64,000 nt of DNA from Paenibacillus artemisiicola (GTDB taxonomy: Bacteria > Bacillota > Bacilli > Paenibacillales > Paenibacillaceae). Made by a program: the position numbers and the translations under genes. The notes under the pieces were generated by a model, which did not search any database, was not told the origin of the DNA, and was given only the letters and a program-made list of their open reading frames with translations. Of this stretch, positions 32,083-41,029 are shown piece by piece; within the stretch, counting starts at the first letter, position 1, and each line of letters begins with the position of its first letter. The stretch covers positions 1-64,000 of the forward strand of contig NZ_JAGGDJ010000008.1 in the NCBI RefSeq assembly GCF_017652985.1. Reading direction: 5' to 3'.

Positions 32083-33738
32083 ATGGTTAAAAAGGACTCA
32101 TTGATCAAAGGCACGATCATTCTCGCGGCGGCGGCGCTGGTGGCCCGGTTTCTCGGGATTTTCCAGCGCATTCCGCTCGATTATATGACGGACAGCCACG
32201 GCGGCGGGTATTTTACCGTCGCCAATAACATTTATCTCATGCTGCTCATCGTCGCGACCGGCGGCATTCCGAGCGCGATCAGCAAGATGGTGTCGGAGCG
32301 GTACGCGCTCGGCCGGCCCGACGAGGCGCGGCGCATCTACAAGGCGGCGCTGCTGTTCGGCGCCGTGACGGGCGTGCTCATCACGGTGCTGCTGCTCGTC
32401 TTCGCGCCGTTTTACGCGACGCATATCGCCGAGAAGCCGGGCGCCGACCTCGCGGTGCGCGCCATCGCGCCGGCGCTGCTCTTCTTCCCCGTCATCGCGA
32501 TGATGCGGGGCTATTTCCAGGGCCGGCAGTTCATGGCGGCCGGGGGCATCTCCCAGATCGTCGAGCAGATTCTGCGGGTCATCACGGCCGTCGGCTTGGC
32601 GTACCTCGCGCTCGCGATGGACTGGGGCCAAAGCTGGATCGCCGCCGCGGCCACGTTCGGCAGCGTGTTCGGCAGCGTCGGCGCGTTCGCCGTCATGCTG
32701 TCGTACGCCCGCAAGCTGAAGCGGCAGGACGCGAAGGACGCGGCGAGCGCGGGCGCTGCGCCGCGCCGGGCGGGCCGTTCCGTCCTGTCGTTCGGCGCCA
32801 TCTACCGGGAGCTCTTCAAAATTTCGGTGCCGATCGTCATTACGTCGATGACGGTGCAGTTCATTTATTTCTTCGACACGTCGTTCTTCATGAAGCTGAC
32901 GCACGGCTATTACGCCGCCGCGGACGCGGACCAGATGCTCGACTGGCTGGGCGTGAAGGCGCAGGCGCTGGCCGGCATACCGCCGATTCTCGCGATCGCC
33001 CTCAGCCAATCGATGATTCCGATCATCTCGTCGGCCTACAAGGTGAAGAACATGAAGGAAGTGGAGCGCCAGGCGTCGCTCGTCATGCGGATCGTCGTCT
33101 TCACCGGCGTGCCGGTGTCGCTGATCATGACGGTGGCCGCGTTGTCCATCACCGGCCTGCTCTTCTCCAATACCGGGGGCAGCGGCGCCGTCGCGGCGCT
33201 GACCGCGGGCACGATCTTCCAGATCACGATGATGACGAGCAATACCGTGCTCACGAGCATGAACAAGCCGCGGCTGCCGATGCGGCACGCCTTGATCGGC
33301 ATCGTCGTGAAGGTCGCGACGAGTCTGATCCTGGCCCCGCTGCTCGGCGTGTACGGCATTATTCTGTCGTCCACGATCTGCTTCATGGCGATCGCGTCGC
33401 TCAACTTCCGGCAGATCCGCAAGGAGATCCGGCTGAACATCCTCGGCACGCGCTGGGCGGGCTATGCGCTGACGATCGCGATCGCTTCCGGCGCGGGCTG
33501 GCTCGTCGATTACGCGTGCAGAACCTATATCGGCGGCACGGGCATTCCGGTCAAGATCACGTACGCGTTCTCCTGCATCGCCGCGGGCGTCGTCTCGCTC
33601 GGCCTGTACGTCGCGCTGCTGATTCTGCTCAAGGTCGTCACGCACGAGGACGTGCAGCAGTTTCCGGGCGCGCTGCGCCGGCTGTTGAGCCCGCTCATGC
33701 GGCTCGCGGGGCGGCGCGGACCGGAATCTAGCAGATAA
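32083..33738 (+). CDS. MurJ/SpoVB-family polysaccharide or lipid II flippase (YtgP-like)
   Basis: A 551-aa MOP-superfamily membrane protein with about 14 helices. It opens with LIKGTIILAAAALVARFLGI and later carries RGYFQGRQFMAAGGISQIVEQ, a hallmark of the SpoVB/YtgP group. A basic loop (about 210-235) separates the halves. Members move lipid-linked cell-wall or cortex precursors, and YtgP acts as a lipid II flippase in B. subtilis. ATG 32083 is 43 bp after ThuA. Whether this one serves growth or spore cortex is not decidable from sequence. Confidence 0.9.
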   Translation: MVKKDSLIKGTIILAAAALVARFLGIFQRIPLDYMTDSHGGGYFTVANNIYLMLLIVATGGIPSAISKMVSERYALGRPDEARRIYKAALLFGAVTGVLITVLLLVFAPFYATHIAEKPGADLAVRAIAPALLFFPVIAMMRGYFQGRQFMAAGGISQIVEQILRVITAVGLAYLALAMDWGQSWIAAAATFGSVFGSVGAFAVMLSYARKLKRQDAKDAASAGAAPRRAGRSVLSFGAIYRELFKISVPIVITSMTVQFIYFFDTSFFMKLTHGYYAAADADQMLDWLGVKAQALAGIPPILAIALSQSMIPIISSAYKVKNMKEVERQASLVMRIVVFTGVPVSLIMTVAALSITGLLFSNTGGSGAVAALTAGTIFQITMMTSNTVLTSMNKPRLPMRHALIGIVVKVATSLILAPLLGVYGIILSSTICFMAIASLNFRQIRKEIRLNILGTRWAGYALTIAIASGAGWLVDYACRTYIGGTGIPVKITYAFSCIAAGVVSLGLYVALLILLKVVTHEDVQQFPGALRRLLSPLMRLAGRRGPESSR

Positions 33739-33819
33739 CTCTTAACTTTCCAATAATCCCCTTATCATGGTAGAATAGGCCGTAGCCTTTTTACCTATGA
33801 AAGGGGATTTTATTCGTTT

Positions 33820-35397
33820 ATGAAATCATGGATCCTGCGCAAGAAAGCTCTGGGATTGCTGCTGCTTTCGCTGGTCGTGCTCGTCGTGGCGGGCTGCCAG
33901 GCGGTGGGCGGCGTCGACCTCAACGCGATGCTGAAGCAAGCGGTTAAAGTGACGGCCTACGAGGGCAACGAATCGGTAGAGTTCAAGCTGCTGATGAAGG
34001 ACGGCGCGGCCGACATGCTGGCGGGCGAAGAGGCGGAGCTGCTGAAGCTGGTCTCCGACGTCAAGCTGACGCTGACCGACGTGAAGACGAGCGAGAAGGA
34101 CGGCATGTCCGCTACGGGCAATCTCGCGCTCGGCGCCAAGAACATCGGGTTCGCGCTGAAAATGAACGACGAGGTCGCGGAGCTCGATCTGGAAGGCGCC
34201 AAGCAGCCGATTCTTCTGCCGCTGTCGGAAGGCGGCCCGGCCGTTCCTGCCGGCGCGTCCGACGCCGACGCGGCCACGTTGACGGAAGCCGGCAAAGCGG
34301 TCATCGACGCCGTGAGCGGCTACGCGATCGACAACCTGCCGAACCCGTCCCATCTGAGCGTGACGCCGGGCCAAGAGACGGTCAACGGGGAATCCGTGAC
34401 CGGGATGAGCGTCCATGCCGATCTGACCGGCAAGGAGCTGTGGAACTGGCTGAAGTCGTACCTCGACGCGCTGATCGCCGACAAGGAAGGCTTGAAAGCG
34501 ATGCTGAAGGGCCTGCTCGAAGCGGTGCAAAGCCAGGAAGGCGCCATCGCGGCGTCCCCGGCCGAAGAGCTGTTCGGCTCGCTGCCGGAGGAGGACAACC
34601 TCGACGAAGCGGCCGACCAGATTTATGAGGCGCTGACGCAGCTAAAAGCCGAGCTGGCGAAAGCCGAAACGGAAGAAGCCGACGCGCTGAACAGCGTGTT
34701 CAACGACGGCACGTACGTGAAGGGCGACGTCTTCATCGACGGCAAGCTCGACATTCGCAAAGCCGTGCTCGAAGCCGGCGTCAAGCTGACGGACTCGGCG
34801 GCCGCCGAGAATGAAGAAGAGGACATGGGAATGGACGCCATGATGCCGTTCGAGGGCATCCAGCTGAAGATTGCGTCGGACCGTTGGAACGTCAACGGCG
34901 ACGTGAAGCCGCTGCAGCCGTCGACCGGCAAGCCGGCGTTGAACGCCAACGCGCTGATGTCGATGCAGGGCTACGAAGTGCTTCGCCAGTTCGAGCCGAA
35001 CTCCGTCGTCTACGACCTGCTGCGCAACCAGGCGCACATCAGCCGCCAGACGGTCATCATGAGCGCGGACTACAGCAGCAGCGCGCCGATCATCACGCCG
35101 AGCGGCATCACGATCGTACCGCTGCGCTACACGGCCCAGTCGTTCGGCGCGACGCTCGCGAAGTCGGGCGGCTCGTTGATCGTCAAGGACGGCGCGACGA
35201 ACGCGACGATCGGCTTGAAAAACGGCAGCGGCAATGCCATTATTAACGGTAAGACGGTCAAATGGAGCTTCCCGACGACCGTCGTGAACGGCGTGACCTA
35301 CGTGCCGGCGCGCGATTTCGCGAAAGCGTTCGGCGCCGAGATCCGCTGGGAGAACATGTTCGGAACCAAAGTGCTGATCATGAACCGCGAGCCTTAA
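33820..35397 (+). CDS. Lipoprotein with copper-amine-oxidase-like N-terminal domain at its C-end
   Basis: A 525-aa exported protein with a signal peptide and lipobox VVAGC (Cys26). The middle (about 35-370) is acidic, helical and LppX-like in texture with no clear family. The last 100 residues form a CuAO-N1/PF07833-like repeat (ITIVPLRYTAQSFGATLA ... YVPARDFAKAFGAEIRWE), a surface domain common in Paenibacillaceae wall proteins. Despite the name these domains do not imply copper oxidation. It is likely a surface-anchored structural or substrate-binding protein. Confidence 0.82.
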   Translation: MKSWILRKKALGLLLLSLVVLVVAGCQAVGGVDLNAMLKQAVKVTAYEGNESVEFKLLMKDGAADMLAGEEAELLKLVSDVKLTLTDVKTSEKDGMSATGNLALGAKNIGFALKMNDEVAELDLEGAKQPILLPLSEGGPAVPAGASDADAATLTEAGKAVIDAVSGYAIDNLPNPSHLSVTPGQETVNGESVTGMSVHADLTGKELWNWLKSYLDALIADKEGLKAMLKGLLEAVQSQEGAIAASPAEELFGSLPEEDNLDEAADQIYEALTQLKAELAKAETEEADALNSVFNDGTYVKGDVFIDGKLDIRKAVLEAGVKLTDSAAAENEEEDMGMDAMMPFEGIQLKIASDRWNVNGDVKPLQPSTGKPALNANALMSMQGYEVLRQFEPNSVVYDLLRNQAHISRQTVIMSADYSSSAPIITPSGITIVPLRYTAQSFGATLAKSGGSLIVKDGATNATIGLKNGSGNAIINGKTVKWSFPTTVVNGVTYVPARDFAKAFGAEIRWENMFGTKVLIMNREP

Positions 35398-35477
35398 GCC
35401 GCGAATCGCGATCCGCGTCCGTCCCCGTTCTCCCCGGCATCGCCAACGGAGGAGCGCCACGAAAGGAGAGGGATACG

Positions 35478-35822
35478 ATGGAACGCATTTCGACGGAAGC
35501 GGCTTTCCGCGAAGCGATACAAGCGGACGGCGTGACGGTCGCCGTGTTCAAGGCGACCTGGTGCAAGGACTGCCATTTCATTGAACCGTTCATGCCGGAG
35601 GTGGAGGCCGCGTACGGCGGCCGGATCCGCTTCCTGGAGATCGACCGCGACGACATGGCCGATCTGTGCAGCGAGCTGAACATCCTGGGCATTCCGAGCT
35701 TCATCGCCTTCCGGAACGGCGCCGAGCTCGTCCGTTTCGTAAGCAAGCTCCGCAAAGACCGGGCCGAGATCGAGCAGTTCCTCGACCGTGCCCTGCAAGT
35801 ATCCGAAGCGCTGGCGAATTGA
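35478..35822 (+). CDS. Thioredoxin-like protein (YdbP type)
   Basis: A 114-aa thioredoxin fold without signal peptide. The active site is TWCKDC (Cys29 and Cys32), which keeps the Cys pair but replaces the usual Gly-Pro by Lys-Asp. The cis-Pro is in LGIPSFIAF. ATG 35478 follows AAAGGAG. These small thioredoxin-like proteins reduce cytosolic disulfides, with unknown partners. It ends in a strong terminator. Confidence 0.92.
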   Translation: MERISTEAAFREAIQADGVTVAVFKATWCKDCHFIEPFMPEVEAAYGGRIRFLEIDRDDMADLCSELNILGIPSFIAFRNGAELVRFVSKLRKDRAEIEQFLDRALQVSEALAN

Positions 35823-35836
35823 TCGCCGAATGCGCG

Positions 35837-35884
35837 AAAAGCCCGCCGCGGCGGCCGTAATCGGCCGTCCGGCGGGCTTTTTTT
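35837..35884 (+). terminator. Rho-independent terminator
   Basis: AAAAGCCCGCCG pairs with CGGCGGGCTTTT (35837-35848 with 35870-35881), with T residues continuing to 35884. Confidence 0.9.
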
Positions 35885-35912
35885 CGGCGCGCCGGCGTTC
35901 ACAGTTTGAACA

Positions 35913-35941
35913 TGGTATTTGTCGAATTTGTTCGCTATAAT
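35913..35941 (+). promoter_or_regulatory. Candidate promoter of ctaA-ubiD
   Basis: TGGTAT, 17-bp spacer, TATAAT, 25 bp before the first possible ctaA start. The -35 is poor. Confidence 0.5.
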
Positions 35942-35965
35942 GGGAGTTGATTCTTAGGAAGCAAG

Positions 35966-36901
35966 GTGATGAAGTTGAATGATACCCGCTATCGCGTGCT
36001 TGCCATCCTGACATGCATCGGCATGTTTCTCGTGCTGATCGCCGGCGCATTGGTCACGAATACGGACTCGGGCCGCGGCTGCGGCACGGATTGGCCGCTG
36101 TGCAACGGCAAGTTCGTTCCGGCGTACACGGTCGAGTCGTTGATCGAATATTCCCACCGCGTCATCAGCGGCGGCGTCGGCCTGCTCGTACTGGCGACGT
36201 TCATCGCGACGCTCATGCTGTACCGCAACGACAAGGAGCCGATCTATTATTCGGCAGGCGCGGGTCTCTTCACGGTGCTGCAGGCGCTGCTCGGCGCCGC
36301 CGCCGTCGTCTGGCCGACGACCCCCGCGGTGCTGGCGCTCCATTTCGGCATATCGATTCTCGCGTTCATGTTTACGCTGCTGCTCGTCATCTGGTCGTAC
36401 CGCAAGAAGCACGGGACGCTGGCGGACAAGCCGTCCAGAGCGCTTCCTCAGGCGGTCTTTTGGTTTTCATTGCTGATTCTCGCATATACGTATTTCGTTA
36501 TTTATTTGGGCGCGTACATCCGCCATACGGAATCGTCCGGCGGCTGCGTCGGCTGGCCGCTGTGCAACGGCGAGCTCGTGCCGAATTTGGAAGGCGCGAC
36601 GTTCTACGTGTTCATGCACCGCGTCGGCGCCGCGGTTCTGCTGCTCGTCATCGGCGCCTTGATGCTGTATGTCAATCGGGTGTGCACCGATCGGGGCATG
36701 CGCCGGTCGATGACGGCGACGTTCGTGCTCGTGTGCTGCCAAGTGCTGAGCGGCGCGCTGCTGACGGTGACGCTGCGCAACGAAGACTGGTTCGTCTTCA
36801 CGAGCATTTTGCACAATATGATCGTATCGGGGTTGTTCGGCATCCTGAGCGATTTCATGATCCGGGCTTGGAAATGGCGCGAAGGGCGGTTGCAGGCATG
36901 A
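35966..36901 (+). CDS. ctaA: Heme A synthase
   Basis: About 311 aa, an eight-helix enzyme that oxidises the heme O methyl group to give heme A. Both conserved Cys pairs typical of Gram-positive CtaA are present: GCGTDWPLC (Cys39, Cys46) and GCVGWPLC. The heme ligands are His residues in IEYSHR, LALHFG, FMHRVG and ILHNM. The start is ambiguous: GTG 35966, ATG 35969 or TTG 35975 cluster around AAGG. It overlaps the UbiD gene by 4 nt (ATGA), indicating translational coupling. Confidence 0.96.
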   Translation: MMKLNDTRYRVLAILTCIGMFLVLIAGALVTNTDSGRGCGTDWPLCNGKFVPAYTVESLIEYSHRVISGGVGLLVLATFIATLMLYRNDKEPIYYSAGAGLFTVLQALLGAAAVVWPTTPAVLALHFGISILAFMFTLLLVIWSYRKKHGTLADKPSRALPQAVFWFSLLILAYTYFVIYLGAYIRHTESSGGCVGWPLCNGELVPNLEGATFYVFMHRVGAAVLLLVIGALMLYVNRVCTDRGMRRSMTATFVLVCCQVLSGALLTVTLRNEDWFVFTSILHNMIVSGLFGILSDFMIRAWKWREGRLQA

Positions 36902-38664
36902 GTTTTACCGATTTGCGAGGCTTGATCGAGACGCTGCGGCGCGAGGGCGACCTTGCCGTCATCGAGGCGCAGGTCGATCCGTACTTGGAGCTGGCGGAGA
37001 TTCACCGCCGGGTCATCGACGAAGGCGGACCGGCGCTGCTCTTCACGAACGTCAAGGGGAGCCCGTTCCCCGTCGTCACGAATCTGTTCGGCACCGTGCG
37101 CCGCGTGGATCTTGCCTTCGGCCCGCGGCCGGAGGCGTTCATGAAGCAGGCGATCGGCGCGATGGACCGGCTGCTGCCGCCGTCGCCGAAAGCGCTCTGG
37201 GGCGAGCGCAATTTGATTTGGGATGCCCTGAAGGTGGGCATGAAGGAAGTACCGGCGAACGCGGCCCCGATACTGGGCGCGGTGCGGCGAGAGCGGCCGC
37301 TGGAAGGCTTGCCCGTGCTGACGAGCTGGCAGCTGGACGGCGGCCCTTTCGTCACGCTGCCGCTCGTCTACACGGAGCATCCGGAGCATCGCGGCCAGCA
37401 CAACCTCGGCATGTACCGGATGCAGATTTTCGACCATTCGACGACGGGCATGCACTGGCAAATCCATAAAGGCGGCGGCTTCCACTACCATGAAGCGGAG
37501 AAGCGCAACGAGGCGCTGCCGGTATCCGTCTTCCTCGGCGGGCCGCCGGCTCTGATCGCCTCGGCCATCGCGCCGGTGCCGGAGCATCTGCCGGAGCTGC
37601 TGCTGGCGTCGCTGATCATCGGCGGCAAGCTGCAGGTCGTGCAGGATCCGTACGGCCGGCACCGCATCCCGGCGCAGGCGGAATTCGTGCTGAGCGGAAA
37701 GGTCGAGCCGCATGCGCTGCGTCCGGAAGGCCCGTTCGGCGACCATTACGGCTATTACTCGTGGACGCATGATTTTCCGGTGTTCGACGTCAGCCATATG
37801 TGGCACCGGAAGGACGCGATCTACCCGGCGACGATCGTCGGCAAGCCGCGCCAAGAGGACTACTACTTGGGCGACTTCCTGCAGCGTCTGCTTTCGCCCG
37901 CGTTTCCGCTCGCGATGCCCGGCGTCAAGGAGCTGTGGACATACGCGGAGACGGGCTTCCACGCGCTCGCTGCGGCCGTCGTGCGCGAGAGCTATTCCCG
38001 GGAAGCGCTCGGCACCGCGTTCCGCATCCTGGGCGAAGGCCAGCTGACGCTGACCAAATATCTGATGATCACCGACCGGCCGATCGACCTCGCCGATTTC
38101 CCGCGGCTTATGGAAACCGTGCTCGAGCGCTTCCGGCCGGAAACCGACTTGTTCGTCTTCGACAAGACGTCCCATGATACGCTGGATTACACCGGCGGCA
38201 AGCTGAACCACGGCAGCAAAGCCGTCATGCTCGGCGTCGGCGAGCCGGTGCGGGAGCTGCCGGCAACCTACGAAGAAGGGCCGATCGACGAAGTCGCGGA
38301 TGCCCGCCCGTACTGCCGCGGCTGTCTCGTCGTCTCCGGCGCCTCGTACGAGCGGGAGCCGGAGCTGGCGGTCCGGCTGCTTAAGCGGCTGCGCGAGCGC
38401 GGCACGGCTTGGCCGCTCGTCATCCTGGCCGACGACGCGTCGATCGCCGAGGCGCAGACGCCGTTCCTATGGACGGTGTTCACGCGGTTCAACCCCGCGG
38501 ACGACATCTACGCGGAGACGAAGCTGAACCGGCACCACGTCGGGTACGACCTGCCGCTCGTCATCGACGCGCGCATGAAGCCGGGCTATCCCGACGAGCT
38601 CGTGCCGCGCGAGGACGTCGTGAAGCTGGTCGACGAGAGATGGCATTCGTATTTCAAACGCTAA
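36898..38664 (+). CDS. UbiD-family decarboxylase, possibly for menaquinone (futalosine route)
   Basis: A 588-aa member of the prenyl-FMN decarboxylases. It has the cofactor-binding region NLGMYRMQIFD and HWQIHKGGGFHY, EGPFGDHYGYYS, and the Glu of the active site in the same block. Family members need prFMN from a UbiX partner, which is not visible here. The gene is coupled to ctaA. The aminofutalosine synthase gene mqnE lies at 42218, so this protein may be the UbiD homologue that decarboxylates the naphthoate intermediate (MqnL role). Pathway assignment is inferred. Confidence 0.87.
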   Translation: MSFTDLRGLIETLRREGDLAVIEAQVDPYLELAEIHRRVIDEGGPALLFTNVKGSPFPVVTNLFGTVRRVDLAFGPRPEAFMKQAIGAMDRLLPPSPKALWGERNLIWDALKVGMKEVPANAAPILGAVRRERPLEGLPVLTSWQLDGGPFVTLPLVYTEHPEHRGQHNLGMYRMQIFDHSTTGMHWQIHKGGGFHYHEAEKRNEALPVSVFLGGPPALIASAIAPVPEHLPELLLASLIIGGKLQVVQDPYGRHRIPAQAEFVLSGKVEPHALRPEGPFGDHYGYYSWTHDFPVFDVSHMWHRKDAIYPATIVGKPRQEDYYLGDFLQRLLSPAFPLAMPGVKELWTYAETGFHALAAAVVRESYSREALGTAFRILGEGQLTLTKYLMITDRPIDLADFPRLMETVLERFRPETDLFVFDKTSHDTLDYTGGKLNHGSKAVMLGVGEPVRELPATYEEGPIDEVADARPYCRGCLVVSGASYEREPELAVRLLKRLRERGTAWPLVILADDASIAEAQTPFLWTVFTRFNPADDIYAETKLNRHHVGYDLPLVIDARMKPGYPDELVPREDVVKLVDERWHSYFKR

Positions 38665-38774
38665 GCGCGTATACTGGTCTAGAAGCCGTTGACGGCTCGG
38701 TCGCGCCGCCGCGCCGCACATCCGTGCAGGCGCCGGCGGTTCGCCCCATGGCCGAGGATGGAGGAACGAAGACG

Positions 38775-39479
38775 ATGCTCCGCATCTTGTTTGGCGAACC
38801 CCCGCGCAAGGACGAGGGCAAGCTGCTCGAGGCGTTTCAAGCGATGGAGCGGTTCGCCGCCCTGCTGCACGAACGCATCGAGCGCGGCTTGGATCCCGAC
38901 CATAAACTGCGCAAATACGAAATTTACACGCTTGGGCTGATCTCGTCGCTGGACGAGCTGGAGCAAAGCACCTACGCGGCGTCCAAGTACGCGGCGATGG
39001 TGAGCTCCGCGACGCACGAAGGCATGACGGAAGAGGAGCAGGTCAACTACAGCCGGTACGTCTACTTCGACAAGAACGCGTTCATTCGCCTCTTCTCGCT
39101 GCTCGACAAGCTCGGCACGCTGATGAACGACTATCTTCATTTGGAGACCGAGCGAACCAAGCCGCATTTTTCGTATTTCACGGTGCTCCGCCGGATGCGG
39201 GAACGGCTGCCCGACGCCGAATTGACGGCTAAGCTGCTGGCCTTGAAGGAGAACGGCAAGGAGTCGATGAACCGGCTGCGGAAACGGCGCAACATGGAGA
39301 TCCATTTCATGAATTCCGAAATGCAGGACGATCTGCAGCAGAACCACGAAGCGTACTTCGAGCAGCACCGCCTCGAAAATTTATCGCAGCAGACGCAGGA
39401 CCTTGCGCAAATGATGGACCTGGTGCTGGACACGCTTAAGCTGACCTTTCATCATGCCTACAGCCAGATCAAGCATTGA
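38775..39479 (+). CDS. HEPN-like (Cthe_2314-type) protein
   Basis: A 234-aa helical protein without membrane segments. ATG 38775 follows GGAGGA. Its helices and the near-C-terminal RNMEIH fit the HEPN signature R-x4-6-H, found in RNA-cleaving toxins and in structural helpers, and the overall length fits the Cthe_2314 group. No antitoxin-like gene (MNT) is adjacent, so a toxin role is not supported. Charged helices at the end (ENLSQQTQDLAQMMDLVL) may form a coiled coil. Function unknown. Confidence 0.62.
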   Translation: MLRILFGEPPRKDEGKLLEAFQAMERFAALLHERIERGLDPDHKLRKYEIYTLGLISSLDELEQSTYAASKYAAMVSSATHEGMTEEEQVNYSRYVYFDKNAFIRLFSLLDKLGTLMNDYLHLETERTKPHFSYFTVLRRMRERLPDAELTAKLLALKENGKESMNRLRKRRNMEIHFMNSEMQDDLQQNHEAYFEQHRLENLSQQTQDLAQMMDLVLDTLKLTFHHAYSQIKH

Positions 39480-39503
39480 ATTGAACTGACCTGGGAGGGT
39501 GCT

Positions 39504-40295
39504 ATGGAGCTGAGAGGAAGAACGGCCCTGATTACCGGAAGCGCCAAAGGCTTGGGCAAAATGACGGCGCTTACGCTGGCCGCGATGGGCTGCGACATCG
39601 TGCTCAATTACGTGAACAGCGAGCGGGAAGCAAACGAACTGGCCGGAGAGATTCAACGGCTGCATGCGGTCAGGGCAACCGCGGTTCGCGCGGATATCGC
39701 CGTGCAGAGCGAGGTCGAAGCCTTGGCCGCGCAGGCGCTGTCGTGGTCCCGGACCGGCACCGTGGATATTCTGATCAACAACGCGGGCCCGTTCATTCGC
39801 GAACGCCGGCTCTTCGCCGATTACGGCCCGGCGTCCATCACGGGCCTCGTCAACGGCAATCTGCTCGGCGTGATGCTGCTCGATCACCATGTGCTGCCGG
39901 GGATGCGCAGCAGACAGTGGGGGCGCGTCATTCACTTCGGCTTCGGCCATGCGGGGGAGGGACGCGCCTGGCCGCACCGGGCGGTGTATGCGGCGGCGAA
40001 GACCGGCCTCGTCTCGTTCACGAAGACGCTCGCCGTCGAAGAGGGCGCGAACGGCATTACGGTGCATATGGTCTGCCCCGGCGATATTCGCGGCCTCAAC
40101 AAGGAGCGCACGATCGCCGAGGTGGCGGGCGAGCGGGACGAGGAGTCGCCCCGCGGCCGTCCGGGCAGCGGCGAGGACATCGCGCGGGTCATCGCGTTCC
40201 TGTGCCTCCCGCAGTCGGACTACATGACCGGCAACATCGTCGACGTGACGGGCGGCTTCGACCCCATCAAGACGACGATCAAATCCAATGCATAA
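39504..40295 (+). CDS. Short-chain dehydrogenase/reductase (FabG-like)
   Basis: A 263-aa Rossmann enzyme. The nucleotide motif is TGSAKGLG, the structural NNAG is present, and the catalytic Tyr-Lys pair is YAAAK. The usual catalytic Ser position reads HFGFGHAGEG, so the Ser of the triad is replaced or shifted. The C-terminus keeps the family form DYMTGNIVDVTGGFD. NADPH-type residues cannot be fixed from sequence alone. ATG 39504 follows GGGAGG. The substrate is unknown. Confidence 0.88.
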   Translation: MELRGRTALITGSAKGLGKMTALTLAAMGCDIVLNYVNSEREANELAGEIQRLHAVRATAVRADIAVQSEVEALAAQALSWSRTGTVDILINNAGPFIRERRLFADYGPASITGLVNGNLLGVMLLDHHVLPGMRSRQWGRVIHFGFGHAGEGRAWPHRAVYAAAKTGLVSFTKTLAVEEGANGITVHMVCPGDIRGLNKERTIAEVAGERDEESPRGRPGSGEDIARVIAFLCLPQSDYMTGNIVDVTGGFDPIKTTIKSNA

Positions 40296-40317
40296 CGAGC
40301 GCCGATCGGCGCGCAAC

Positions 40318-40350
40318 AAAAAGCGTCTTGCCGCCGGCAAGACGCTTTCA
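40318..40350. terminator. Bidirectional terminator between SDR and NifU genes
   Basis: A perfect 13-bp stem (40320-40332 with 40336-40348). T residues follow on both strands, more strongly on the minus strand, which suits the NifU gene. Confidence 0.85.
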
Positions 40351-40377
40351 GGTTTAAATGGGGCAAGAAGCGCAAGC

Positions 40378-40623
40378 TTAGAATACTTGCATAACCTCTT
40401 GAACGCCTTCGACTTCCTCGAGCAGAGCGCGTTCGATGCCCGCTTTCAGCGTAATCGTCGAACTCGGGCAGCTCCCGCAGGCGCCCATCAAGCGAAGCTT
40501 GACGATGCCGTCTTCGACATCGACGAGTTCAACGTCGCCGCCGTCGCGCTGCAAGAACGGGCGAAGCTTATCGAGCACGTCGAGTACTTCGTCATACATG
40601 GTGCTTTGTGCGTTTTCGCTCAT
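40378..40623 (-). CDS. NifU C-terminal-like Fe-S carrier protein
   Basis: An 81-aa protein consisting of the NfuA/NifU C-domain alone. Cys49 and Cys52 in GACGSCPSS bind a shared [4Fe-4S] cluster. It corresponds to the yutI-type protein of B. subtilis and acts as a scaffold or carrier for Fe-S clusters. YuzB and NDH-2 genes lie next to it, as in B. subtilis. It is transcribed opposite to yuzB from a shared upstream region containing a minus-strand TATAAT. Confidence 0.93.
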   Translation of the reverse strand: MSENAQSTMYDEVLDVLDKLRPFLQRDGGDVELVDVEDGIVKLRLMGACGSCPSSTITLKAGIERALLEEVEGVQEVMQVF

Positions 40624-40709
40624 TGCAATCCACTCCTTTCTCCCCTATTATAGTACAAAGCGATGCAATTGAAAATGGATATCAGTAACTAGAGGTCAGG
40701 TGATTCATC

Positions 40710-40982
40710 ATGTTGAAACCCATCATCGAATTTTGCGCGAGCAATATGCATCACGGCACGGATAAGCTAATGAAGAAGCTTGAAGCCGATCCGGATATAG
40801 AAGTCATTGAATACGGCTGCCTCGGCAACTGCGGCGAATGTTATCTTGCGCCGTTCGGCATGGTCAACGGCACGATCGTGTCCGCGGATACCGTCGAAGA
40901 GCTGGAAACGAAAATGATGGATGAGATCGAAGAACAGCAAGCCGTGCAAGAAGCGCTGGATCGGATCATTGACGATCTGTGA
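40710..40982 (+). CDS. yuzB: YuzB-type DUF1450 protein
   Basis: A 90-aa protein of the DUF1450 family. Cys-containing motifs EFCASNMHHGT and YGCLGNCGECYLAPF suggest a metal or Fe-S site, as in small thioredoxin-like ferredoxins. The order NifU-like, YuzB, NDH-2 mirrors the B. subtilis yut region. Function is not established. It converges with the NDH-2 gene that follows. Confidence 0.9.
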   Translation: MLKPIIEFCASNMHHGTDKLMKKLEADPDIEVIEYGCLGNCGECYLAPFGMVNGTIVSADTVEELETKMMDEIEEQQAVQEALDRIIDDL

Positions 40983-41029
40983 AGACCGCCCTCGCGAACC
41001 GAACACCTTCTTACGCGCATTTCCATAGG

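Noticed and set aside
36013..36897. Extension of the UbiD frame by 295 codons
   Set aside because: The extension overlaps ctaA in another frame and has no ribosome site. UbiD proteins start at the ATG at 36898.
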